Assembly: GCA_018366495.1 (NCBI GenBank)
Contig: JAGZHZ010000007.1
Span: 45,973-109,972 of the forward strand
DNA: 64,000 nt
Reading direction: 5' to 3'
Origin: Clostridiales bacterium
Lineage (GTDB): Bacteria; Bacillota; Clostridia; Lachnospirales; Lachnospiraceae
The translations under genes were made by a program, and so were the position numbers. Below the pieces are notes generated by a model. The model was not told the DNA's origin. It made no database searches and saw only the letters and a list, made by a program, of their open reading frames with translations. Of the stretch, positions 32,783 to 39,786 are shown piece by piece. The number at the start of each line of letters is the position of its first letter. Position 1 is the stretch's first letter.

Positions 32783-34156
32783 TTAAAATATAATTTGATT
32801 CTCTGTCACATCAGAAGCATCCAGAACAATATGGTCATATTGCGACAGACTGTACACATCTTCTGCTTTTACAATACTGTATTCTTCATTGGAGTCTAAG
32901 ACTTCTACTTCTCTAAAAACGGCATATCCCATATTAACATTATAAACTCCAGTTAATTCTTCAGATTCTAAGATCTGAAACCGTTCTTCTCCTTTCAGAA
33001 CATAGTCAGCAAGCTGAAATATGTTATCATCAACATAGAAAGAATTTTCTTCTTCTCGATAGACGGGTACCTCTATCTCACTGATGACAGCAGATCCATC
33101 GTTTGCATACGTCTCTCTTGTCAAAGTGATGGAGGCTGGATTTTCTCCTTCATACTGCGCAAATTCTTTTGGTATTTCAAAAAATTCTTTTACCGCCAGT
33201 GCAGAGTTTGGTATTTTTAATCCTGTCTGCCGACTGACAATCAATTCAATTTCAATGAATCGATCTGCCGCAAATCGAATTAAGGAATTACTGATATCTA
33301 ATTTTCCAAAATATTGATCACCATTTTGAATGATTGAAAAATCAGAATTAAAGCTTGTCCCGTCTTTTAAAAAGCGAAAACGTATTTGGGTCATACCGCT
33401 TAATTCTCCCAGATCTTTATCTGTCAAAGGGATAATCAAAGACCAGTCTTCACTCGTTAAAAGCTTATATACAGGTTCTCCCATCTGTATATTTCGATCC
33501 GATCTTAAATTTGTTCTTATATAATTTTTCTGATCAAACATTTCCATTGTAATATCTGATTCAGAAATGTTTTCATAATTGTCAACAGAATAGACAATAA
33601 TACCTGCTTGCGGCGCCGTATAAGAATTTGCATAACTGATATCTCCGGATTCATTGATCCTGCCCATTGTCTTTTCTGTGACTAAATCCAGAATACTTCC
33701 CTGAATATTTGATTTAAAGTTGTAAACATTTTGAAAGGAAACCTCACGAAAATTTTCTGAAAATGCTGCTGCTTCATTTCGGATTCCAGATAGATCTTTT
33801 GTGGAGAAAGCAGTATCTTCATCAGAGGACAAAACATTTTCTAGTCCGCCGTCATTGACAGAATAAATACTGTTGCCTTTTCCCACTTTGCTTCCTTCTT
33901 TGGCGTAATAACTGACGGTTCCGCTTTCTTCAGCCGTCACAATCTGTTCGTCTTTTAAGGCCAATGCTGTAAAATGATAGTTTCCTGACAAAGGTCCTGC
34001 CGTAACTTCATAAATTGTAACATGAGAACTCGTTATATAAAGGATAAGATTAATAATTATATAAATAAAGATTAATCCAAATAAAATGGTTCCGATATTA
34101 ATATTAATATGACGCTTATACCGTACAATTTTTTTATTACTTTTATTCCGTATCAA
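32783..34156 (-). CDS. HlyD-like membrane-fusion protein, first gene of the sepF operon
   Basis: A 457-residue protein with a Lys/Arg-rich start, one membrane helix (about 20-45) and a large extracytoplasmic part with a biotinyl-lipoyl-like half motif (EQIVTAEESGTVSYYAKEGSKV) and a later barrel region, typical of HlyD-type adaptors. No ABC or MFS transporter lies nearby. The start is TTG at 34156, with AAAGGAGA seven bases upstream; the frame stays open upstream to an ATG at 34207, but no ribosome site is there. Its constant place with sepF in related genomes would suggest an envelope role (inference). Confidence 0.82.
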   Translation of the reverse strand: MIRNKSNKKIVRYKRHININIGTILFGLIFIYIIINLILYITSSHVTIYEVTAGPLSGNYHFTALALKDEQIVTAEESGTVSYYAKEGSKVGKGNSIYSVNDGGLENVLSSDEDTAFSTKDLSGIRNEAAAFSENFREVSFQNVYNFKSNIQGSILDLVTEKTMGRINESGDISYANSYTAPQAGIIVYSVDNYENISESDITMEMFDQKNYIRTNLRSDRNIQMGEPVYKLLTSEDWSLIIPLTDKDLGELSGMTQIRFRFLKDGTSFNSDFSIIQNGDQYFGKLDISNSLIRFAADRFIEIELIVSRQTGLKIPNSALAVKEFFEIPKEFAQYEGENPASITLTRETYANDGSAVISEIEVPVYREEENSFYVDDNIFQLADYVLKGEERFQILESEELTGVYNVNMGYAVFREVEVLDSNEEYSIVKAEDVYSLSQYDHIVLDASDVTENQIIF

Positions 34157-34268
34157 ACTTTTGTCTCCTTTCTTGTGTATTTTATCATGTATTGAGCAAT
34201 ACCACAACCTTCTGAATACTTAAAAAGTAACATTATATACCTGTATATTCGCTGTTAAAACTGAACAT

Positions 34269-34297
34269 ATTATATAAGAATAATCCATGAAAGTCAA
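34269..34297 (-). promoter_or_regulatory. Promoter of the HlyD-yggS-sepF-ylmH-aroB-lspA-rluD operon
   Basis: Minus strand TTGACT (34297-34292), 17 bp, TATAAT (34274-34269). The seven genes downstream are spaced by 4-20 bases or overlap, so one transcript is likely. Confidence 0.75.
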
Positions 34298-34326
34298 TTC
34301 TGATATACAGCTGTAAAAGATATAAA
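34298..34326 (+). promoter_or_regulatory. Possible promoter of the DUF378 gene
   Basis: TTCTGA (34298-34303), 17 bp, TATAAA (34321-34326). It is back to back with the minus-strand promoter of the sepF operon. Confidence 0.45.
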
Positions 34327-34388
34327 ATAATATATGAATAAAATCAAAATAGCTGTACAAAATAAGAAAAAAGGAGGAAAATTTATCT

Positions 34389-34589
34389 ATGAAATGGTTA
34401 GATTATCTTGCATTGACACTCGTCATTATAGGAGCGATTAACTGGGGATTAATAGGATTTTTTCAATTTGATCTTGTAGCTTTTTTATTTGGCAGTCTCT
34501 CGCTGATATCACGCATTATTTATGCAGTTGTTGGAATTGCAGGACTTTATATGATTAGCACTTATGGTCGTATTGGTCATCAGGAATAA
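34389..34589 (+). CDS. DUF378 family small membrane protein
   Basis: A 66-residue protein with two membrane helices. The start MKWLDYLALTLVIIGAINWGLIG and the end YAVVGIAGLYMI are typical of DUF378 (YuzA-like). Function unknown. AAAGGAGG lies upstream of the ATG and a terminator follows. It is the only plus-strand gene between 26242 and the right edge. Confidence 0.92.
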   Translation: MKWLDYLALTLVIIGAINWGLIGFFQFDLVAFLFGSLSLISRIIYAVVGIAGLYMISTYGRIGHQE

Positions 34590-34603
34590 GAAATATGGAT
34601 AAG

Positions 34604-34627
34604 GCGCTGGGAAACTGGCGCTTTTTT
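34604..34627 (+). terminator. Terminator after DUF378 gene
   Basis: GCGCTGG, GAAA loop, CTGGCGC (34604-34621; two G-T pairs) then six T. Confidence 0.85.
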
Positions 34628-34686
34628 GATTGTGTTTTTGATTTTTGTTATTAGTATAATTCATACGATAACATTAAAAGAGTAAA

Positions 34687-34730
34687 ATAATAAAAGAAAG
34701 AACCCCGACTATTTATCTTTCTTTTATTAT
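34687..34730. repeat. 15-bp perfect inverted repeat
   Basis: ATAATAAAAGAAAGA (34687-34701) and TCTTTCTTTTATTAT (34716-34730) with a 14-nt loop rich in C. Directly after it an imperfect hairpin (AACTACTCGG with CCGAATTATT, 34735-34766) follows. They may be remains of a small repeat element. Confidence 0.6.
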
Positions 34731-34884
34731 CGTGAACTACTCGGCTGCAAGTAACCGAATTATTTTAAAAATCAAATTATGAATATTTTTTATTTTTTAT
34801 ACCTGCTATTTCAGTTTTATTCTTATGTACCGTAAGAAACAGCAGGTATAAAAATAAGTATGCTTATTGTTTCTGCTGCACTTT

Positions 34885-35313
34885 TTACAGGGAAACAATT
34901 ACTTTTTCTTTCTCTTTCTCTGGAAGTTCATCTTTATCCATAGAGATACTCAAAACGAATGTCACGTGATAAGTTTCACCAATTCTTCCTAATTTTTCAA
35001 CTGTTGCTTCCAGTCTATCTGCATCTGCATTTTCCAGATTTGCTATTTTTAAGAAGCTGTCTAAGTACATCTGCTCTAAATCATTATCCTGAGAAAGAAT
35101 ACCACAGATAAATCCAATAAATTCATCACTGTTTGTAATCGGATAAGCGGATGTATCAATCAAACGAATCTTGTTGTTTAATTCATACATATGCTTTGCA
35201 CTTTTATCTAAGTATACAATACTGCCATGTGCTGCTTTGATCTCTGTGTTTGCTTTTTCCAACAAATGTTTTGTTTTTCCTTTTCCCTTCTTGCCTGCGA
35301 TTATCTGAATCAT
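34885..35313 (-). CDS. Small P-loop NTPase-like protein
   Basis: A 142-residue protein with a Walker A motif at its very start (IAGKKGKGKTKHLLEKA, residues 5-21) and VYLDKSAKHMYELN, later FVLSISMD as a possible Walker B-like strand. It resembles the nucleotide-binding core of larger P-loop ATPases but lacks the rest. I do not recognise a characterised family. GAAGGAGG precedes the ATG. It ends the long morphogenesis run and might act in it, but nothing proves this. Confidence 0.7.
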   Translation of the reverse strand: MIQIIAGKKGKGKTKHLLEKANTEIKAAHGSIVYLDKSAKHMYELNNKIRLIDTSAYPITNSDEFIGFICGILSQDNDLEQMYLDSFLKIANLENADADRLEATVEKLGRIGETYHVTFVLSISMDKDELPEKEKEKVIVSL

Positions 35314-35414
35314 TATAATCTCCTCCTTCGGTTTTGATGTTATTTAGTATTTATGTCTAAAAACACAACTTCTATAAGAATGATTATAGAACATTTGCCG
35401 ATAAAATACAAGAA

Positions 35415-36464
35415 TTATTTCTTAATTTGTGATAATAATTCTGTCATTTCTGAATAAAGAGTAATTTTAGAATCAGCTCTCAAAATCACAGAGAAATAGG
35501 AATTTCCATACTCATCTTTGCTTAATATAGAAAGACATGCCCCTGCCTCATCTGTCGTACCTGTCTTTCCTCCAAACACAGTTACATTTTCCGGCTGTTC
35601 TGATTCGCCTGTGAGAAACTGATTTGTAGAATTCCATGTGATTTCCATCTGTTCTCCCTCTACCGACGTATACGTCGCTGTATACGTCTTTTGGCTGATC
35701 AAATCCTCAAATACATCGTATCTCAACGCTTCCTGAAAAATCAAGTAAATGTCATATGCAGTTGTATAATGATTATCATCGTGCAGTCCATGCACATTGA
35801 CAAAATGCGTGTTTGTCGCCCCTATGTCCATTGCCTCCTGATTCATCATAGCGACAAAATTTTCTACACTTCCGCCTACATGAACGGCGATTGTCATAGC
35901 CGCATCATTTCCTGAGGCAATCATTAAACCATACAGCAGCTGGCGCAGAGTGTAGGTCTCTCCTGGATCAATCTCACAGACAGAAGAGTCTGGATCAATA
36001 TCCTCGCACTCCCATCCAACTATCACTTCGTCATCCAGATTTCCATATTTTAATGCTACAAGCGCAGTCATAATTTTTGTCAAACTTGCCGGATACAGGC
36101 GCTCATGAATATTCTTTGCATACAAAACTTCTTTATTTTCCAAATCAAATACCTCGGCCGCCTCAGATGTCAGAGAAAGCTGTTCTGTTCCATAATCTTC
36201 GTTCTGTACGCATAGATCTTCTGCAAAGGAGACAGCCCTCCCACTTGCCAGACTGGTTTTTTCCACTCCTAAAGCGGGATCAAATAATGCAAATTGAGAT
36301 TGCAGCTGCGCTTCAGGCTCTCGCCATTTAAAAAAATAGAGTAAGCTTCCGATTATAGCACAAAAAAGCAGAAAAAGAACGCCGCAAAGCAAAGTCGCTT
36401 TCATTCTGCGTTTTTTTCTCATCTTTTCACGTCTTTCTCTTTGCTCTCTTTTTGAAATCGCCAT
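35415..36464 (-). CDS. dacA: D-alanyl-D-alanine carboxypeptidase (PBP5 type)
   Basis: A 349-residue enzyme trimming the last D-Ala from peptidoglycan stem peptides. A basic N-terminus and one membrane helix (about 24-46) anchor it. Active-site motifs: ASLTK (S-x-x-K), SGNDAA (S-x-N) and GGKTGTT (K-T-G). It lacks the C-terminal amphipathic anchor of E. coli PBP5. Last clear cell-wall gene of the mre-min run. Confidence 0.94.
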   Translation of the reverse strand: MAISKREQRERREKMRKKRRMKATLLCGVLFLLFCAIIGSLLYFFKWREPEAQLQSQFALFDPALGVEKTSLASGRAVSFAEDLCVQNEDYGTEQLSLTSEAAEVFDLENKEVLYAKNIHERLYPASLTKIMTALVALKYGNLDDEVIVGWECEDIDPDSSVCEIDPGETYTLRQLLYGLMIASGNDAAMTIAVHVGGSVENFVAMMNQEAMDIGATNTHFVNVHGLHDDNHYTTAYDIYLIFQEALRYDVFEDLISQKTYTATYTSVEGEQMEITWNSTNQFLTGESEQPENVTVFGGKTGTTDEAGACLSILSKDEYGNSYFSVILRADSKITLYSEMTELLSQIKK

Positions 36465-36487
36465 TTTTTATTAGCCTGCCTTATTTT

Positions 36488-36883
36488 TTATTTGTACATT
36501 TCACGCCATTCCAGCTCGCCTCGATCAAGCGACTTGATTAGAAGCTCTGCTGTCGCTAAATTGGTTGCCAGCGGAATGTTATGTTCATCGCATAATCGTA
36601 ATACGTTATTGATATCCGGTTCATGACGTTTTTTTGTCAGCGGATCTCTCAGGAAAATCAGCAGATCAATCTGATTGTGTTCAATCTGTGCTCCCAACTG
36701 CTGTTCTCCTCCCAAATGACCGGCAAGATATTTATGAATATTTAAATTTGTAACTTCCTCAACCAGACGTCCCGTTGTCCCTGTTGCATACAATTCATTT
36801 TTGCATAAAATCCCACGATAAGCAATACAGAAATTCTGCATCAGCTTCTTTTTAGCATCATGAGCAATCAATCCAATGTTCAT
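36488..36883 (-). CDS. mgsA: Methylglyoxal synthase
   Basis: A 131-residue enzyme that converts dihydroxyacetone phosphate to methylglyoxal and phosphate. Motifs: IAHDAKK, ATGTTGRL, LAGHLGGEQQLGAQI and FLRDPLTKKRHEPDI, which bind phosphate and hold the catalytic Asp. ATG at 36883 with GGGGGTGAAAG upstream; the frame stays open to 37084 but that part overlaps rodA and is not coding. It lies 17 bases after rodA, an unusual partner for a glycolytic bypass enzyme. Confidence 0.95.
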   Translation of the reverse strand: MNIGLIAHDAKKKLMQNFCIAYRGILCKNELYATGTTGRLVEEVTNLNIHKYLAGHLGGEQQLGAQIEHNQIDLLIFLRDPLTKKRHEPDINNVLRLCDEHNIPLATNLATAELLIKSLDRGELEWREMYK

Positions 36884-36900
36884 ACTTTCACCCCCTATAT

Positions 36901-38004
36901 CTAATATTTTTTTGCCTGTAGTCCAATATTTAGTACAACTCCTATTCCTATAAACAGGCTGACCAGAGATGTCAATCCATAGCTCACAAAAGGCAGCGGA
37001 AGCCCTGTATTCGGCATGAGTCCCGTTGCTACACAAATATTCATAAAACTTTGAAAGACAATTAATGATCCTACCCCGCAGCAAATCAATGTACCAGTCA
37101 GATCACGGGCTTTTCTTCCAATTCTGATACATTCATAAGCAATTAAAAGCTCTAAAAGAATAATGATACAGCATCCGATGAAGCCCAATTCTTCTCCTGC
37201 TACTGAAAAGATAAAGTCTGTCTGCGGTTCTGCCACAAAATTTCCATTCTTTACAGAAGATACCACATTATTATTCAGACCCTTTCCGTAAAGTTGTCCA
37301 GATCCAATCGCTATGATAGAATTTGTCTGTTGAATTGCCTGATCTGCATACTCTGTCGGTCTTAGCCATGCAAGAATACGGGTCATCTGATATCCCTCCA
37401 GCAAAGTCTGTCCTGGCTGTGTAACGATGCTGAAAAAAATCACTGCTGCCGGAATACACATCATTATGATACCACCAATTATTTTATAACTCAAGCCTGC
37501 AATAAAAAACATTGCACAAAATATAAGGATCAAAACAATACTTGTAGAAAGGTCTGGCTGTTCTTTTACAAGAATCCATGGTATCCCTAATAAAATCAAA
37601 GAAATAATGATGGTTTTCAATTTGCTGATGTTTTCTTCATGTTTGGAAAAGAAATAGGCAAAAAATAAAATCAGAATAATTTTTTCCAAGTCGGACGGCT
37701 GAAATTGAATCCCTGCAATTTCAATCCAGCGCTGCGCTCCTTTTACTTCTGTTCCAAAAAAACGAACTGCAAGCAGCAGACCAATACCTGCCACATAAAT
37801 CAGCCATATAAAATTTAAAATCCATTTATAGTCAATGAGAGAGACAACCACCATCGTCACAATGCCAAGTCCCAACCCTAAAATTTGTTTCGTCTGATAA
37901 CTCTCATTTGCACTTCCAATTATCATGATTCCAAGAATTGACAGAGCAACCGCCCATAATATTAATCGGAATCCGTAATCTTTTATCTTATATTGTTTTA
38001 ACAT
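36901..38004 (-). CDS. rodA: RodA/FtsW-family SEDS glycosyltransferase
   Basis: A 367-residue membrane polymerase of peptidoglycan glycan strands with about ten helices. Typical stretches: WIEIAGIQFQPSDLEKI, LVKEQPDLSTSIVL, FVAEPQTDFIFSVAGEE, and GLPLPFVSYG near the end. It should pair with the PBP2 encoded at 39787-42675 in the rod complex. Confidence 0.96.
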   Translation of the reverse strand: MLKQYKIKDYGFRLILWAVALSILGIMIIGSANESYQTKQILGLGLGIVTMVVVSLIDYKWILNFIWLIYVAGIGLLLAVRFFGTEVKGAQRWIEIAGIQFQPSDLEKIILILFFAYFFSKHEENISKLKTIIISLILLGIPWILVKEQPDLSTSIVLILIFCAMFFIAGLSYKIIGGIIMMCIPAAVIFFSIVTQPGQTLLEGYQMTRILAWLRPTEYADQAIQQTNSIIAIGSGQLYGKGLNNNVVSSVKNGNFVAEPQTDFIFSVAGEELGFIGCCIIILLELLIAYECIRIGRKARDLTGTLICCGVGSLIVFQSFMNICVATGLMPNTGLPLPFVSYGLTSLVSLFIGIGVVLNIGLQAKKY

Positions 38005-38013
38005 AATTACACC

Positions 38014-38220
38014 CTATTTCTGATTTTTTACGATCTCCAGCCGCACATGCAGTTCCTCAGGCTTGATGTCAAAATATCTGCGCACTACCTGGAAAATATC
38101 TTTTTCAATCTGTTCCAGAACTTCCGGTGTGCAGTCTGTATGATCTGAAATCAATGTAGACTGAATTCGTTCTTTTGCAATCGTTTTTGATCTCGCTTCT
38201 TTTTTCTGGTTCCACCACAT
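38014..38220 (-). CDS. minE: Cell division topological specificity factor MinE
   Basis: A 68-residue protein controlling MinCD oscillation or placement. The segment TIAKERIQSTLISDHTD and then VLEQIEKDIFQVVRRYFDI, ELHVRLEIVKNQK match MinE. It is shorter than the 80-90 residues usual for the family because the last strand is missing. ATG at 38220 overlaps the minD stop; GAGAGG is upstream. Confidence 0.88.
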   Translation of the reverse strand: MWWNQKKEARSKTIAKERIQSTLISDHTDCTPEVLEQIEKDIFQVVRRYFDIKPEELHVRLEIVKNQK

Positions 38221-39026
38221 CACACAATACCTCTCTCACTTTTTTTAAAAAAACTGGAGAGTCTCTCGAAAATGCTTTCACTTCTTGAAAAATCACCGAT
38301 GGGGATTTCTTCTCCTTCAATTCTCCGACAAATCTGCAAAAATGCCTGTCCGGCACAGGAATCATTTCCTGCAAGCGGCTCTCCTTGATTTGTAGAAATC
38401 ACTACATTTTCATCATCTGTCACTGCGCCAATCAGAGGAATAGACAGAATTTCTGCCACATCCTCGATTGACATCATATTTCCTCTGCGAATCATATCCT
38501 TGCGTACACGGTTTACCAACAGATGTATGTCATGAATTTCATGTGTTTCCAGTAAGCCAATGATTCGATCTGCATCCCGAATGGCCGATACTTCCGGTGT
38601 GGTCACAACAATCGCACGGTCGGCACCCGCAACAGCATTTTGAAATCCCTGCTCAATCCCAGCAGGACAATCCAGCAATATATAGTCAAAGCTTTCTCTT
38701 AGGCAGTCTGTCAATTTTACCATTTGCTCCGGCGTCACTGCCGATTTATCTCTCGTCTGGGCTGATGGAAGCAGGTATAAATTAGGATATCTCTTATCTC
38801 GAATCAATGCCTGCTTCATTCTGCAGTTTCCTTCTATAACATCCACTAAATTATAGACAATTCTATTTTCAAGTCCCATTACAACATCCAAGTTGCGCAG
38901 ACCGATATCTGTATCTACCAGTACTACTTTTCTCTGCATTCTGGCAAGCCCTGTTCCTATATTTGCCGTTGCGGTTGTTTTTCCAACTCCTCCTTTTCCA
39001 GATGTGATTACGATTGCTTCACTCAT
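38220..39026 (-). CDS. minD: Septum site-determining ATPase MinD
   Basis: A 268-residue membrane-associated ATPase. Deviant Walker A SGKGGVGKTT at the N-terminus, DTDIGLRNLD, LDCPAGIEQGF, and a C-terminal amphipathic helix (IFERLSSFFKKSER) for membrane binding. ATG at 39026 has GGGAGG upstream. minC-minD-minE are adjacent. Confidence 0.97.
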   Translation of the reverse strand: MSEAIVITSGKGGVGKTTATANIGTGLARMQRKVVLVDTDIGLRNLDVVMGLENRIVYNLVDVIEGNCRMKQALIRDKRYPNLYLLPSAQTRDKSAVTPEQMVKLTDCLRESFDYILLDCPAGIEQGFQNAVAGADRAIVVTTPEVSAIRDADRIIGLLETHEIHDIHLLVNRVRKDMIRRGNMMSIEDVAEILSIPLIGAVTDDENVVISTNQGEPLAGNDSCAGQAFLQICRRIEGEEIPIGDFSRSESIFERLSSFFKKSERGIV

Positions 39027-39071
39027 ATTCAGTCCTCCCACTCTCTTTTTTCTGCCATCTTTTGTGCCTTC

Positions 39072-39761
39072 TTATTCTTCTTTTGTCTGGCCAAGATCTG
39101 ACAAGACATCCTGTGAGATTGTTTTTATATGAATCCGTTCCTCTTTAATGTAAGCTATTTTTGGATCAATCTGATAAGTACTTGTGTCATTCCATTTTAC
39201 GATAGCGCTGCGTGCTGCCTTGTCCGCAATTCTGACTTGGATAGGCCGCAGGATTAAAGCGGCAACAAAACATTCTGTATTTCCGGAAGCTCCTGCATAT
39301 ACATTGCCTCTGCAGGAGCCAATGACCACAATGTTTCCTTTTGAGATAACGCTTGCTCCGGGATTAACATCCCCGACAATAATAATACTCTTTTCTGTTT
39401 CCAATACTTCTCCTGCTTTTAATGTTCCCCGATAAAACTGACCATCCTGTTTTTTGATCTCTTCCATAGAATGTTCCACTGCCTGACGATAGTATTCTTC
39501 TACTTCTTTTCTTTCATCAATCACACATAAAATATGAATATGCGAATTGTTTACAATCGTTGAAACCAGTTCCTTTTCCTGTTCCTGCGTCAGCGTTCTT
39601 CCCGAAAAAGAAATCGCCATTTTTGCATTTTTAAAAAAATTGGATGCTTCTCTAAATTTATCGGCTACATCCCTCAGCAGCTGTGCAAATGGAATTTTAT
39701 CGTCCAGTACCACAATCAACCCATATTTATTGCTCTTAATCATTACAGAATTATGATTCAT
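39072..39761 (-). CDS. minC: Septum site-determining protein MinC
   Basis: A 229-residue inhibitor of FtsZ assembly. N-terminal domain of about 100 residues (FAQLLRDVADKFREASNFFKN) and the C-terminal beta-helix (about 120-220: GTLKAGEVLETEKSIIIVGD, GKEN-like VNPGASVISKGNIVVIGSCRGNV shortened here). ATG at 39761 with AGAGGG upstream; the open frame further upstream to 39890 overlaps PBP2 and is not coding. Confidence 0.95.
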   Translation of the reverse strand: MNHNSVMIKSNKYGLIVVLDDKIPFAQLLRDVADKFREASNFFKNAKMAISFSGRTLTQEQEKELVSTIVNNSHIHILCVIDERKEVEEYYRQAVEHSMEEIKKQDGQFYRGTLKAGEVLETEKSIIIVGDVNPGASVISKGNIVVIGSCRGNVYAGASGNTECFVAALILRPIQVRIADKAARSAIVKWNDTSTYQIDPKIAYIKEERIHIKTISQDVLSDLGQTKEE

Positions 39762-39786
39762 TGTGTCATTTCCCTCTTTCTTTCCC

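Larger units (their letters stand above)
34590..34884. other. AT-rich intergenic region with inverted repeats
   Basis: Contains the DUF378 terminator, a 15-bp perfect inverted repeat (34687-34730), an imperfect one (34735-34766) and a third, ATACCTGCT/AGCAGGTAT at 34799-34849, whose flanking T and A runs extend the stem. No gene was recognised. Confidence 0.6.
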
